From CBDBIG01 sp965205845 [NCBI: bacterium] (GTDB lineage Bacteria; SAR324), in NCBI GenBank assembly GCA_965205845.1, contig CBDBIG010000002.1:62001-126000 (forward strand): a stretch of 64,000 nt of DNA. The letters are read 5' to 3'. The position numbers and the translations under genes are program-made. Below the pieces are notes generated by a model. It did not search any database, was not told the DNA's origin, and saw only the letters and a program-made list of their open reading frames with translations. Shown piece by piece: positions 27,582 to 35,671 of the stretch. Each line of letters begins with the position of its first letter. Positions within the stretch are counted from its first letter, which is position 1.

Positions 27582-28455
27582 GCTTCGCAGCAGCTGCGGG
27601 CGCCGTTGGCACAGGTGGAGAAACGTTTGCAGCCTTTGCCACACTTTTGGAAGAAACTGCGGGCGCCGTTGGCACAGGTGGAGAAACGTTTGCAGCCTTT
27701 GCCACACTTTTGGAAGAAACTGCGGGCGCCGTTGGCACAGGTGGAGAAACGTTTGCAGCCTTTGCCACACTTTTAGAAGAAACTGCGGGCGCCGTTGGCA
27801 CAGGTGGAGAAACGTTTGTGGCCTTTGACACACTTTTGGAAGAAACTGCGGGTGCACCATGGCGAGCAGAGCGTAATTGGGCAAGGGTTTTTACGGCCCA
27901 AGGTTCTTGTAAAATAGCTGGGCGCAGAGCACCGCGCTTGCTTAAATCATTGTAAACTATTTTGTCGATAGTTACCAAGGTTTCCCATGCTTGGCGTTCT
28001 TGCTTATAGATACCCGCGTACACACGGCTCAATTTTTCGATATTGTTTTTTTGACCAAAACGCTTACGATAAGGCATGCCTTGTAGGGCCCCGTGGGCAT
28101 CGCGAAGTGCACGCCAGGCACTTTCCAGGGCACGAAACGCCAAAAAGTACCGTTTTTGAACGGGATGTGTGCGTTGATTTAAGGTGTCCATCCAACGGCG
28201 TATCATGCCCATTTGTGTGGCAATGTCTTGGGTTCGCTCGGGGGGTGCTGCGCTTTGAATTTTGCTCAACTGGGCATCAAGGGCGGTGAGTGCTGCTGTG
28301 GAACGGTTCGTGGGGCGTTGAAATTTGGGGGGGGCTACATGAAAGCGGGGGCGCATCACATCTTTAAACAAGATGTAGGCTAACCCAAGACCTAAGATAA
28401 AGGTCCCGCCGAGGAGGTAGGCCACCACATCTAACACAAATTCTAATTTATCCAA
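27571..28455 (-). CDS. Membrane protein with C-terminal 21-residue tandem repeats
   Basis: A 294-residue protein with one N-terminal membrane helix (FVLDVVAYLLGGTFILGLGLAYILF), a helical middle (QTRWMDTL-type and ALESAWRALRDAHGAL segments) and a C-terminal tail of four 21-residue repeats (APAVSSKSVAKAANVSPPVP). I know no domain here. Its stop lies inside the start of the repeat-bearing outer-membrane gene downstream, so the two are probably translated together and may act as an inner/outer membrane pair with a proline-rich reach across the periplasm; that is inference. Confidence 0.6.
   Translation of the reverse strand: MDKLEFVLDVVAYLLGGTFILGLGLAYILFKDVMRPRFHVAPPKFQRPTNRSTAALTALDAQLSKIQSAAPPERTQDIATQMGMIRRWMDTLNQRTHPVQKRYFLAFRALESAWRALRDAHGALQGMPYRKRFGQKNNIEKLSRVYAGIYKQERQAWETLVTIDKIVYNDLSKRGALRPAILQEPWAVKTLAQLRSARHGAPAVSSKSVSKATNVSPPVPTAPAVSSKSVAKAANVSPPVPTAPAVSSKSVAKAANVSPPVPTAPAVSSKSVAKAANVSPPVPTAPAAAAKHGP
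27594..27855. repeat. 63-bp in-frame tandem repeat, about four copies
   Basis: The unit (containing GGCGCCGTTGGCACAGGTGG) recurs every 63 bp with few changes. It encodes the 21-residue tail repeat of the membrane protein on the minus strand. Being a multiple of 3 it is also open in the other frames, which makes a long false upstream extension of the next gene. Confidence 0.93.
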
Positions 28456-28575
28456 AAGTTTCTGCTAGCCTCATTCAATTTTTGTTTAAAAAAACAAAGC
28501 GCACCCTCTTTTAGAAAAAACTGTGCGAGATGTCGTTTAAAAAAACCAAGAACAAGAGGTTCGAAGGCACAGTGC

Positions 28576-29667
28576 GTGTGGCCAAATGCCACGCCTTTTG
28601 GCTCCATGGAGCCCACCATTGGCGCAACCCTTGTCGACACACAGTCAACTTATAAGAGCATCCATGGCGGGACTATCTGTTTAAAACAGCAACACATACA
28701 ACAAAGGGGGCTAGTATATCTCAAAAAGGTGAAAAACACAAAAAGCCGTGTCCATCAACGCGTTAAACCACAACCAAGGCAAGCGCAGCACCTCAGCAAG
28801 GACCGGCGTGCGCCTTTTGTGCTGGTGCATATCTCCGATCTACACATTAGTACCCTTGCTTTTCGCCCATGGACACTGATTTCCAAGCGCTTTTTGGGTG
28901 TTTCTAATTGGGTATTCCGCCGCCGCAGAAATTTTCCACGCCAACGCGCACAAGCATTGGTTGCGCATTTGTGCAACAACCCATGGGATCACCTGCTTAT
29001 TACGGGGGATTTAACCCAGCTGGGACTGGCAGAAGAATTTGCCTTGGCTCAAAAAATCTTGCAACCTTTGCTTAATTTTGGCCCTGAGCGAGTGAGCATT
29101 TTGCCTGGCAATCACGATCGTTACACCCCAGAAGAGCCAAACAACGGTGCCTTTGAGCATTATTTTGGTGCCTTTCGTGGTGGAAGTTCGCTGCAAGGGG
29201 GCATTTTAACCCGCCAACTTACCCCCACATGGTGGTTACTTGGTTGGGATAGTGCGATTCCAGCACCGTGGTTTAGTGCCAGTGGACTGTTACCCAAAGC
29301 AGCCATGCAAAACACGCAGCATTTTTTAAAAACCCTCCCAACGGGTGCGCAGGTTATGGCGGCCAGCCATCATCCCGTAGTGTTACCACCCCAACAAGTA
29401 CATCAACCCAAACGTGATTTGCTCAATTTTGAGCAAGCGCAAGCGTGGCTCCTGAACCAGCCTATTCAAATCCATTTGCATGGGCATCTTCATCGCAACT
29501 GGCAGATAACTTTAAACCATCATGCTCAGCGCCCCAAGCACCTTGGCCCGCTTACCTTGGTCAATTCTGCCTCTACCACCCAAACCCCACACCGTGATGA
29601 CCCTTCCGCCTATCACCGCATTGACCTCCAAGGCAAACACGCACGCGTACAACCCATGGTGTTTTAG
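28576..29667 (+). CDS. Calcineurin-like metallophosphoesterase
   Basis: All five metal-binding motifs of the family are present in order: HISDLHIS, LLITGDLTQLG, ILPGNHDRY, MAASHHPVV and LHGHLHRNW. The recognisable domain begins at about residue 80 (PFVLVHISDLH). The 80 residues before it are polar and unlike the family, so the true start may lie inside, for instance a GTG at 28729. The enzyme would hydrolyse a phosphoester; the substrate is not evident. It is flanked by low-complexity membrane-protein genes on one side and the mobile region on the other. Confidence 0.85.
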   Translation: MWPNATPFGSMEPTIGATLVDTQSTYKSIHGGTICLKQQHIQQRGLVYLKKVKNTKSRVHQRVKPQPRQAQHLSKDRRAPFVLVHISDLHISTLAFRPWTLISKRFLGVSNWVFRRRRNFPRQRAQALVAHLCNNPWDHLLITGDLTQLGLAEEFALAQKILQPLLNFGPERVSILPGNHDRYTPEEPNNGAFEHYFGAFRGGSSLQGGILTRQLTPTWWLLGWDSAIPAPWFSASGLLPKAAMQNTQHFLKTLPTGAQVMAASHHPVVLPPQQVHQPKRDLLNFEQAQAWLLNQPIQIHLHGHLHRNWQITLNHHAQRPKHLGPLTLVNSASTTQTPHRDDPSAYHRIDLQGKHARVQPMVF

Positions 29668-30224
29668 GCACTTTTGTGGGAGGATCTGCCCTCAAGGCAC
29701 CCGTTATTTTTTGGTGCTTGGCGACAGGGCTGGTCAAACCAACCATTCCCTTGGTGCCAAAGGCTAAGGATGACACCGTGCAATACCATATAGACACAGA
29801 TCTCTTGGACTCACTGTCGACGGGTACGTAGGAAGTATCTTAGCTAGGAAAAACCCGCATCGCGACAGCTGCTTATTACGGAGATGGTGTGGTGCAGGCA
29901 TATAGGTAGGCCTGGTTGCCTCACAAGGAAAAACCCGCATCGCGACTGTGCCCGGACACTTGCTTTGACACTGGTCAAAAAGAAATGGTTTTTTGTGGTT
30001 TTTTGCGGTTTTTTGTGGTTTTTCAACAGTTTACGGGCAGTGTGTTTGCGCCAAAAGGGTGGTGGCATTTGTCTCGCCCAAAAAACGGTGTAATGCGGGT
30101 TTGCGCGTTTTTGGGACACATGGGATGACACTCGGTACGCGCTTCATTCGAAGGGTTTTAGAAGGGGGCAAACTGCGTTCGATAAGGGTAAGTTCAAATG
30201 CCGCTTTGCAATTCGCAAAAAGGC
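29668..30224. other. Non-coding region with repeats at the left border of the mobile segment
   Basis: No gene seen. An 18-bp sequence (AAAAACCCGCATCGCGAC) occurs twice, at about 29849 and 29931. From 29948 to 30112 lies the left arm of a long inverted repeat whose partner is at 52456-52601. Confidence 0.5.
29948..30112 (+). repeat. Left arm of inverted repeat bracketing the prophage region
   Basis: Matches the reverse complement of 52456-52601 with a few mismatches. The left arm carries an extra 22 bp made of two more copies of a TTTTTTGTGG-like unit. The two arms lie 22.5 kb apart in opposite orientation, outside the recognisable Mu ends. Confidence 0.85.
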
Positions 30225-30599
30225 TTACCACCAAATGGAAAGGGTTCTTCCCTTTAGGGTGGTCATAAACCCCTTGGCGCGCAGCGCTCTGGCAGCAGAT
30301 AACCCCGCATGGCGGTTAGGGGGGTGCAAAATGCAGCCCTTCGACCCACGCTCTCGCTCTGCCCCGGCTTGTTTTAAGGCGGTTTGGGTAAAGTTTGCGC
30401 TTATGCTTCGCCAGCCTGCCGCAATGCCCCCTGCCAAGGTGCTTTTGCTGTGCGCCAGCATTATAACCAGCAAGGTTTCCGCGCCGCGCCACACCAAAAT
30501 GCCAAGGGTGGCACCCCCCAGTGCCCATAAAAACCCTTGGCGCAACTGGGGCAACTGGGGCAACTGGGGCAACTGGGGCAACTGGGGCAACGATAGCAT
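30225..30599 (-). CDS. Small membrane protein with a Pro-Gln-Leu repeat, unknown
   Basis: A 124-residue frame with a single strong hydrophobic segment (GFLWALGGATLGILVWRGAETLLVIML broken here into GFLWALGGATLGILVW and ETLLVIML). Its start region is a run of Leu-Pro-Gln triplets encoded by a 9-bp repeat (GCAACTGGG) at 30542-30594. I know no family. It is probably one of the accessory genes of the mobile segment, downstream of the nuclease-like gene. The start is uncertain because the repeat runs to the first ATG. Confidence 0.4.
   Translation of the reverse strand: MLSLPQLPQLPQLPQLPQLRQGFLWALGGATLGILVWRGAETLLVIMLAHSKSTLAGGIAAGWRSISANFTQTALKQAGAERERGSKGCILHPPNRHAGLSAARALRAKGFMTTLKGRTLSIWW
30542..30594. 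repeat. 9-bp microsatellite (GCAACTGGG), five to six copies
   Basis: Perfect copies end to end. In minus-strand translation it reads Pro-Gln-Leu repeatedly. A unit length divisible by 3 means copy-number changes alter length but not frame. Confidence 0.95.
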
Positions 30600-30618
30600 T
30601 AACTTGCATTAACGCGCA

Positions 30619-31092
30619 TTAAATGCGCCACAAAGGCATACAAACCAAGGCTTGCCTCGCATTGGGGGGCTTGGCGCTGGGGGTGTAACACGCCCAACCC
30701 TTGCTGGCTAAGCCATTTGGCAGCATCTTTGCCATGTCTTTGCCATCTGCGCATACGCTGGCGTGCAGGCTGCGGTTTTTGCGCTTTGTGTTTACTAAAA
30801 AAATATCATCGGCGCGTTCAAGCAGGCCACGCATGGCATCGCGCGCGCTGCTGGCCTTGCTTAAGGTGGGTTCGCGTAGTTTTGGCGTTTGCAACCCCAC
30901 AATTTGCACCTGAACCCCCTCGCCTAAAATGGGGTGGTGACTGGGCAGGGTAAACCTGCAGGTGTTGCCATCATAACAACCGACTATGTGCGCCTTAAAC
31001 ACCCTTAAAGAGCGGTTTTGGCTTAACCAAATCTCTGCAAATACAAGGCTTAATGTTATAAAAGCCAGTAAAAACAACGCTATATCTCGCAT
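30619..31092 (-). CDS. Thermonuclease-like (SNase fold) protein with altered catalytic residues
   Basis: A 157-residue protein with an N-terminal membrane anchor or signal (IALFLLAFITLSLVFAEIWL) and a staphylococcal-nuclease-like domain: FKAHIVGCYDGNTCRFTLP, then GVQVQIVGLQTPKLREP, then RADDIFLVNTKRKNRSLHASV. In active members the second segment reads V-R-I-x-G-I-D-T-P-E; here the arginine is Gln and the glutamate is Lys, and DGDT is DGNT. It is therefore probably not an active nuclease of the usual type. It sits just left of the Mu-like left end. Confidence 0.6.
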   Translation of the reverse strand: MRDIALFLLAFITLSLVFAEIWLSQNRSLRVFKAHIVGCYDGNTCRFTLPSHHPILGEGVQVQIVGLQTPKLREPTLSKASSARDAMRGLLERADDIFLVNTKRKNRSLHASVCADGKDMAKMLPNGLASKGWACYTPSAKPPNARQALVCMPLWRI

Positions 31093-31234
31093 GTGCCACC
31101 CACCTTACCCACGCTAGGTTTTTTTACCCCAGTGTGACCGTAAAGTGGTGCCAACAATGTAGCGATTTTGTGAAATTTCTAAGGAATAATGCGTTTGAAG
31201 CGTAAAACCAAACCCCCAAAACCACCCCGTAAAA

Positions 31235-31275
31235 GTTCACAGTTCAGCGCTCGAACTGTGAACTGAACTGTGAAC
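31235..31275. promoter_or_regulatory. Three 11-bp operator- or transposase-type sites at the Mu-like left end
   Basis: GTTCACAGTTC at 31235-31245 is the inverted form of GAACTGTGAAC at 31253-31263 and again at 31265-31275. Repeated sites at a Mu end are expected to bind the transposase or repressor. A related but weaker arrangement occurs in the inverted copy near 52290-52330. Confidence 0.55.
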
Positions 31276-31377
31276 TCAATTTTTCGCCCTTTTCATGGAT
31301 CAAGCCCTTGTTTTATAAAGGCTTTTGTGCGGTTGGCCTAAAAATAAAAAATAATCTAGCTTTGAACTCCTTTTTTT

Positions 31378-31652
31378 TTAAACCGCCCTGGGTTGCACAT
31401 AAATCACGGGCACAACCTGTTCTATTTCGTCCATGTTCTCTTGCAAGGTGTAGGGTTTTCGCTCGCCCGTTTTGGGGTTGGGGTCGTCCCATTTTTGGAG
31501 CACCAGCCATTCTACTCCCCCTTCTTTGTGCCTCCATTCTTTCACCAATCCCAAACGGGCAAGGCTGTTCGGCTTTAGCACAAACACCACATCGCCAAGC
31601 CGAGGAGGGTCATGGTGGCAATACCGCTTGTGGTAGGCGGTGGGTGCGGGGC
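31378..31652 (-). pseudogene. Remnant of a Mu-like repressor (left end copy)
   Basis: Minus-strand coding for the last 60-odd residues of the repressor (GDVVFVLKPNSLARLGLVKE through QVVPVIYVQPRAV), close to the full gene at 51377-52189. Directly before it the sequence jumps to the repressor's linker (the part coding TTSGIATMTLLGL), so about 190 bp of the middle are missing, and at about 31650 it switches to MuB sequence. The N-terminal DNA-binding part is lost. Confidence 0.85.
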
Positions 31653-31654
31653 AA

Positions 31655-32485
31655 CAGCGCTTTCGCGCTGGCTTAACGGCAAGTACACGGGCGATAACGC
31701 CGCCCTTGAAGCCAAGGTTTGCCAATGGCTAGAAGACCAAGCCTGCCAAACCGCCTTTTTGCCCAGCGAGGGCGCAGACTGGATAGAGACCCCCACAGCC
31801 CGCCAAATCGGCATGGCCATTGCCTACGCCCACCTAAGCCGCGACATCGCGGTGGTGTGCGGTGGCGCAGGGGTTGGCAAAACCATCACCGCCCAGCACT
31901 ACGCCCAAACCCGCCCTAATTGCTGGGTGTGCACAATGGTGCCCAGTTTTGCCAGCGCCCCTGCCTGCCTTAAAGCCCTTTTGTTTGCCCTTGCCCCAAG
32001 CCAGCGCGCGGACGGACGCGGGGGAGATGTGGTTTACCGCATGCTTCTCAGCCTATCTCTCAAAAAAAGACGCCCTGCTGATTATAGACGAGGCACAGCA
32101 CCTTACCCGCCCCGCCTTGGAATGCCTACGCGCTTTGCACGATGCCACTGCTTGCGCCCTGGTGTTCATGGGCAACGAGAGCGTCTACACCCGGATGAGC
32201 GGCCCGCGCTCGGCAGAGTATGCCCAGTTGTTTAGCCGCGTTGGCAAGGTGTTAAACCCCAAAAAAGCCCGCCGTGCCGATGTAGAGGCCATTGCCCAAG
32301 CATGGGGAGTAAGCGAGCAGAAAGCCCTTGGCTTTTTAATCAAAATTGGTCACGGCCACGGCGCACTGCGTGAGGTTACCAAAACCCTACGCTTGGCCAG
32401 CCTGGCGGCAAACGGGGCACGGCAGGCCCTTAGCCTAAGCCACCTTAAAACCGCTTATTCCGAGCGGGGAGGAGTTAGCGAATGA
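31655..32485 (+). pseudogene. MuB-like transposition ATPase, truncated and frameshifted
   Basis: MuB delivers target DNA to the MuA transposase. The visible protein starts in the N-terminal helix-turn-helix (ATALSRWLNGKYTGDNAALE), lacking about 20-30 residues because of the junction with the repressor remnant. Walker A is GGAGVGKTITA. At about 32047 an extra C shifts the frame; in the next frame the protein continues with SAYLSKKDALLIIDEAQHL (Walker B) through to the end at 32485. With the extra base removed the two halves join cleanly. MuA itself is absent from the window. Confidence 0.85.
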
Positions 32486-32577
32486 ACCCGATCAAGCCCA
32501 AAAACAGGCGTCTGCGTGCACCTGCCTGTTCGCATTTATACGCGGCACACAAGCAGCCCCATGTTTTGCTTAAATAA
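32482..32577 (+). CDS. Mini-ORF 1 after MuB (31 residues)
   Basis: Starts at an ATG overlapping the MuB stop, with GGAGGAG upstream, and encodes MNPIKPKNRRLRAPACSHLY and eleven more residues. No family known. It could be a small early phage gene or the front of one truncated by deletion. Confidence 0.35.
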   Translation: MNPIKPKNRRLRAPACSHLYAAHKQPHVLLK

Positions 32578-32593
32578 ATAAAGGAGACCCGTC

Positions 32594-32665
32594 ATGAAAA
32601 TTGACATCAACAGTTTAAGCGCAGCACGACAAAAATGGAATCTCAAAGGGGAGACGCGCCTATAA
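32594..32665 (+). CDS. Mini-ORF 2 (23 residues)
   Basis: AAGGAG ten bases before the ATG; encodes MKIDINSLSAARQKWNLKG and four more residues. It looks like the start of a larger phage protein cut short. Confidence 0.35.
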   Translation: MKIDINSLSAARQKWNLKGETRL

Positions 32666-32771
32666 GGCATGGGCAAAAAACCTCTTTTTTTTGCGTGGCC
32701 AAGGCAGGGGGTTTGTTCGCCCCAGCAACCGACCCCGCGCAGGGCTACAACGCTGGCAAGGAGGGCTATAG

Positions 32772-32831
32772 ATGAAAACGCCAAAGGTTTATGTTGGCGC
32801 ACGCTTAGAAAAAGGGATGCCCCCCCTTTAA
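32772..32831 (+). CDS. Mini-ORF 3 (19 residues)
   Basis: AGGAGG upstream; encodes MKTPKVYVGARLEKGMPPL. Probably the front of a truncated phage gene. Confidence 0.3.
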   Translation: MKTPKVYVGARLEKGMPPL

Positions 32832-32866
32832 ACCACACCCTGACACCCTTAATAAGGAGTCCCCAC

Positions 32867-32914
32867 ATGCAAGCCCAAACCATCCCCCAGGTTGGAATAT
32901 GCATCACGCTATAA
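32867..32914 (+). CDS. Mini-ORF 4 (15 residues)
   Basis: AAGGAG eight bases upstream; encodes MQAQTIPQVGICITL. Same comment as for the preceding mini-ORFs. Confidence 0.3.
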   Translation: MQAQTIPQVGICITL

Positions 32915-32945
32915 AAAAAGCGACCCTTGCGCATGAGGTGGCGCT

Positions 32946-33203
32946 ATGAGTTTTTTGCAAACGCTTTGCGACGCCATCGTGAGCGGATTTGGGGTTTTTA
33001 TGGGTGGGTTCGCTGCCTACGGCATGTTGGAAATGTGCGCAACGCTTGGCTGGGTAGTGCTGCCCTGGGAGAAAAACCCCATCAACTTTACCATTAATTT
33101 CATGCATTTTGGGGGCACGGATGAGGATCTCGAAGTCGTGAAAACCATATTAGTCAAACACGTGAAGGAAGCCCGAAGAGAGCAGGGCAAACGAAAGGCT
33201 TGA
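32946..33203 (+). CDS. Small prophage protein, unknown
   Basis: An 85-residue protein with GAGG just upstream of its ATG. The first half is hydrophobic (FGVFMGGFAAYGMLEMC and ATLGWVVLPW), the second charged and helical (DLEVVKTILVKHVKEARREQGKRK). I do not recognise it. It sits four bases ahead of the GemA remnant, in the early/middle block of the prophage. Confidence 0.5.
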   Translation: MSFLQTLCDAIVSGFGVFMGGFAAYGMLEMCATLGWVVLPWEKNPINFTINFMHFGGTDEDLEVVKTILVKHVKEARREQGKRKA

Positions 33204-33206
33204 TCC

Positions 33207-33365
33207 ATGAAAACCAAATCCTTTTGCCCCAACGAGCAAGCCTACCGCAATAAAAAATACGCGGCCCTGCACGCCCAATCGAGCAAAATGGGTTGGGACG
33301 ATGCCCAATACCGCGACTGGTTGCAAAGCAACTACGGGGTGCGCAGCGCAAAAAACCTGAGCACC
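33207..33365 (+). pseudogene. GemA-like (DUF1018) N-terminal fragment
   Basis: Residues RNKKYAALHAQSSKMGWDDA followed by QYRDWLQSNYGVRSAKNLS are the opening of the Mu GemA/gp16 regulatory protein family. Resemblance stops at about residue 53, where the sequence joins portal-protein sequence in another frame. The deletion removed the rest of GemA, the middle regulator, lysis genes, both terminase subunits and the front of the portal gene, judged by the usual Mu gene order. Confidence 0.75.
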
Positions 33366-34333
33366 TTAAAACGGGCTTGCCCGTGCGCGGAGGCTTGGCT
33401 CGCGTGGCCGTTTGGAGTTACCTCTTTAAGGCCTACGCGCTCAAAGACTGGGCAGCCTTTTTAGAGGTGTTTGGGATGCCCTTGCGCATTGGGCGTTATG
33501 GGCCAGGGGCTAGCGATGAAGACAAGCGCATCCTGCGTCAAGCGGTGATCAACCTTGGGAGCGATGCGGCTGCCGTGTTGCACGAGAGCATGCAAATAGA
33601 GTTTCAAGATGCCGTGCAGGGCCGGGGCGGGGAGGGCCTGTTTTTGGCAGCGGCCGAGTTTTGGGATAAGCAAACCAGCAAGGCGGTGCTTGGGCAAACC
33701 GCCAGCACCGAGGGCACCCCTGGCAAACTGGGCAACGATGCCGCCCAAATGGAGGTGCGCCAAGACATACTGCGCGCAGACGCCGCCGTTTTGGCAGCCA
33801 CTTTAAACCGCGACCTGGTCAAGCCTTTCATTGACCTTAATTTTGGCCAGCCCCCCGATAACCGCTATCCGCGAATTGTGTTGCCTTTGCCTGAGCCCGA
33901 CAAAACGGAGGCAATCGTTGATGCCATTGCCCGCCTTGTGCCCCTTGGCTTGCGCGTTGACCAGCACACCCTGTGCGAGTTGCTCGGTTTGCCCGAACCG
34001 GGCTCCGATGCCCAGTTGCTTGGTACGCCAGCCAGCGCAACCCAAGCCAGCAACCAAGCCCTAGGGCACATATTAACAGCCCTTGCCCAAGCAACACCAG
34101 CCCAAGCGCAAAGCGAATTAGATGCCTTGACAGAGGAAACAACCCAAAACTGGCAGCCCTTGCTGGCGCCCTTGCTTGATCCCTTGGTGCAAGCCCTTGG
34201 CCAAGCGAAGAGCCCAACAGACCTCGCGCGCTTGCTCGCCCAAGCCTTGCCCGAGAGCGATCCGGCCCCCCTTGCCAAGGCGATTGCCCGCGCCACCTTT
34301 AAAGCGCGTGGCATGGGTGATGGGGAAGGCTAA
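33366..34333 (+). pseudogene. Mu gp29-like portal protein (DUF935), C-terminal part only
   Basis: From VRGGLARVAVWSYLFKAYAL through GMPLRIGRYGPGAS and on to the C-terminus the frame reads as a DUF935 portal protein. The first 100 or more residues are missing. An in-frame ATG at 33293 lies in the GemA-derived sequence and is not a natural start. The protein would build the portal vertex in an intact phage; here it is unlikely to function. Confidence 0.8.
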
Positions 34334-34338
34334 AAACC

Positions 34339-34440
34339 ATGCCCACACCCAAGCCAGGCTTTCATTTTACACCCACCCCGCCCAAAGAAGCCCTTGCCTA
34401 CCTCAAGGCCAAAAAACTAAAACCCGCCTTTGACTATCGC
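34339..34440 (+). pseudogene. MuF-like head morphogenesis protein, N-terminal fragment
   Basis: Starts six bases after the portal stop and reads MPTPKPGFHFTPTPPKEALA then KAKKLKPAFDYRDVW, the expected opening of Mu gpF/gp30. After about 34 residues the family resemblance stops and the sequence continues, in another frame, as the kinase-like/ADP-ribosyltransferase gene. The MuF core is gone. Confidence 0.65.
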
Positions 34441-34441
34441 G

Positions 34442-35671
34442 ATGTTTGGCATCAAGCGCTACGTCAAGTTTTACACCGACCCCGTCCAAGCCTACGGCGA
34501 GGCGGCGGTCAATGCAATCTATGCCCAGTTGGCGGTCAATGCGCCCAAAAGCGCCTTGGTTGCCCGCAAACAAGGGGGGCTTGCCCTGGCCACCGAGTGG
34601 ATTGAAGGGGCAGCCCCAATCGCCTTGGACGAACTAACCCAAGCCAAGGCAAAAAAACTGCTTGACGGGGTGGCGGCAGATGCTTGGCTGGCCAACTGGG
34701 ATGCCTTGGGGCAAACCTTTGATAACGTGGTTTGGCAAAAAGGCGCCCCCGTGCGGATTGACAACGGCGGGGCGCTCTTGTTTCGAGCCAAAGCGGGGCG
34801 CAAAAATACCGAGGCACTGGCCACAATAGGCGAAGCCGAGGGCTTTTTTCATCCTGCCACCAACCCCACTTACGCCAAGGCAATGGAAAAAGCGGGGGTG
34901 CGCATTTACGAGGCGCTGGGGGATCACTGGCTTAAGACCGAGCGAGCGATTAGCAACCTAAGCAAAAAAACCAACGCCTTTGCCGACCTCTTGCCCCCCG
35001 TGCCAGGGGTGCCCGAGCCCGAGCGCCTTGCCATGCTACAAACCTTGCAAAAGCGTGCTATGCTCCTCAAGGGGGTGTCGCGCAAGGTGCGTGCCTTTGC
35101 CAAATTGCCCGTCCACGAGCAGGGTTTGATGAACCTCAAAGGCTATCAATACCAAATCTTGCTTGGGCAGGCGAACACAAGGGCGAAGGAATCGGGTGTC
35201 GTGCACCGTTTCTCCGAGCCCGAGTTGGCTGCATTGCACGGCTACACGGTCATCGATTATAAACCGATTAACCAGGCCAAGCGCGGGAAACTGCCCAAAG
35301 CCCTGGGAGAGGAATACGCCCACTACACCAAAACCATCATCGCGGGGCTGGCAAAACTCCCCAACTACCGGGGGAAGGTCACCCGAGGGACGACCCTGCC
35401 CGAAAGTGAACTGGCCAAACTCAAGCCAGGCAAGGTTTGGACACCCAAAGGCTTTACCAGCACATCGATGTCGACGGATAGAGCTTTTAATGGGCCGCAT
35501 CGGCTGAAAATACAGAGCCGCACGGGCAAGGAGGTATCTTGGATATCCCGGCACGCGCACGAAAAAGAGGTCCTCTTCAAACCAGGAACCAGGTTTTTTG
35601 TGAAAGAAAAAGTAAAAGACGGTGGCAACACCTTGATATGGCTTGAGGAGACAGAAGAAGATGCCAAGTGA
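34442..35671 (+). CDS. Phage kinase-like domain fused to an ADP-ribosyltransferase (candidate toxin)
   Basis: About 409 residues from the ATG at 34442 (a TTG at 34430 is an alternative). Residues about 5-115 resemble the HipA/PI3K-like kinase fold: KRYVKFYTDPVQAYGEAAVN, then the catalytic-loop-like ADAWLANWDALGQTFDN and the metal-loop-like VRIDNGGALLF; the glycine-rich loop that should precede is missing. The C-terminal 130 residues match VIP2/exoenzyme-type mono-ADP-ribosyltransferases with the full R-S-E triad: Arg in GKVTRGTTLP, FTSTSMST, and EKE in HEKEVLFKPGTRFFV (the ExE form usual for arginine-modifying enzymes). It follows a MuF N-terminal fragment, so it was probably the C-terminal effector of a MuF polymorphic protein before a deletion. 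No target is known. Confidence 0.7.
   Translation: MFGIKRYVKFYTDPVQAYGEAAVNAIYAQLAVNAPKSALVARKQGGLALATEWIEGAAPIALDELTQAKAKKLLDGVAADAWLANWDALGQTFDNVVWQKGAPVRIDNGGALLFRAKAGRKNTEALATIGEAEGFFHPATNPTYAKAMEKAGVRIYEALGDHWLKTERAISNLSKKTNAFADLLPPVPGVPEPERLAMLQTLQKRAMLLKGVSRKVRAFAKLPVHEQGLMNLKGYQYQILLGQANTRAKESGVVHRFSEPELAALHGYTVIDYKPINQAKRGKLPKALGEEYAHYTKTIIAGLAKLPNYRGKVTRGTTLPESELAKLKPGKVWTPKGFTSTSMSTDRAFNGPHRLKIQSRTGKEVSWISRHAHEKEVLFKPGTRFFVKEKVKDGGNTLIWLEETEEDAK

Noticed and set aside
27582-27884. Upstream extension of the outer-membrane gene (reading QFLPKVWQRLQTFLHLCQRR repeats)
   Set aside because: It is the 63-bp repeat of the upstream gene read in a second frame, open only because 63 is divisible by 3; the signal peptide at 27581 marks the real start.
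33293-33365. ATG at 33293 as a natural start of the portal protein
   Set aside because: The residues from there to about 33365 are GemA DNA read out of frame; the portal resemblance begins only at about 33380.
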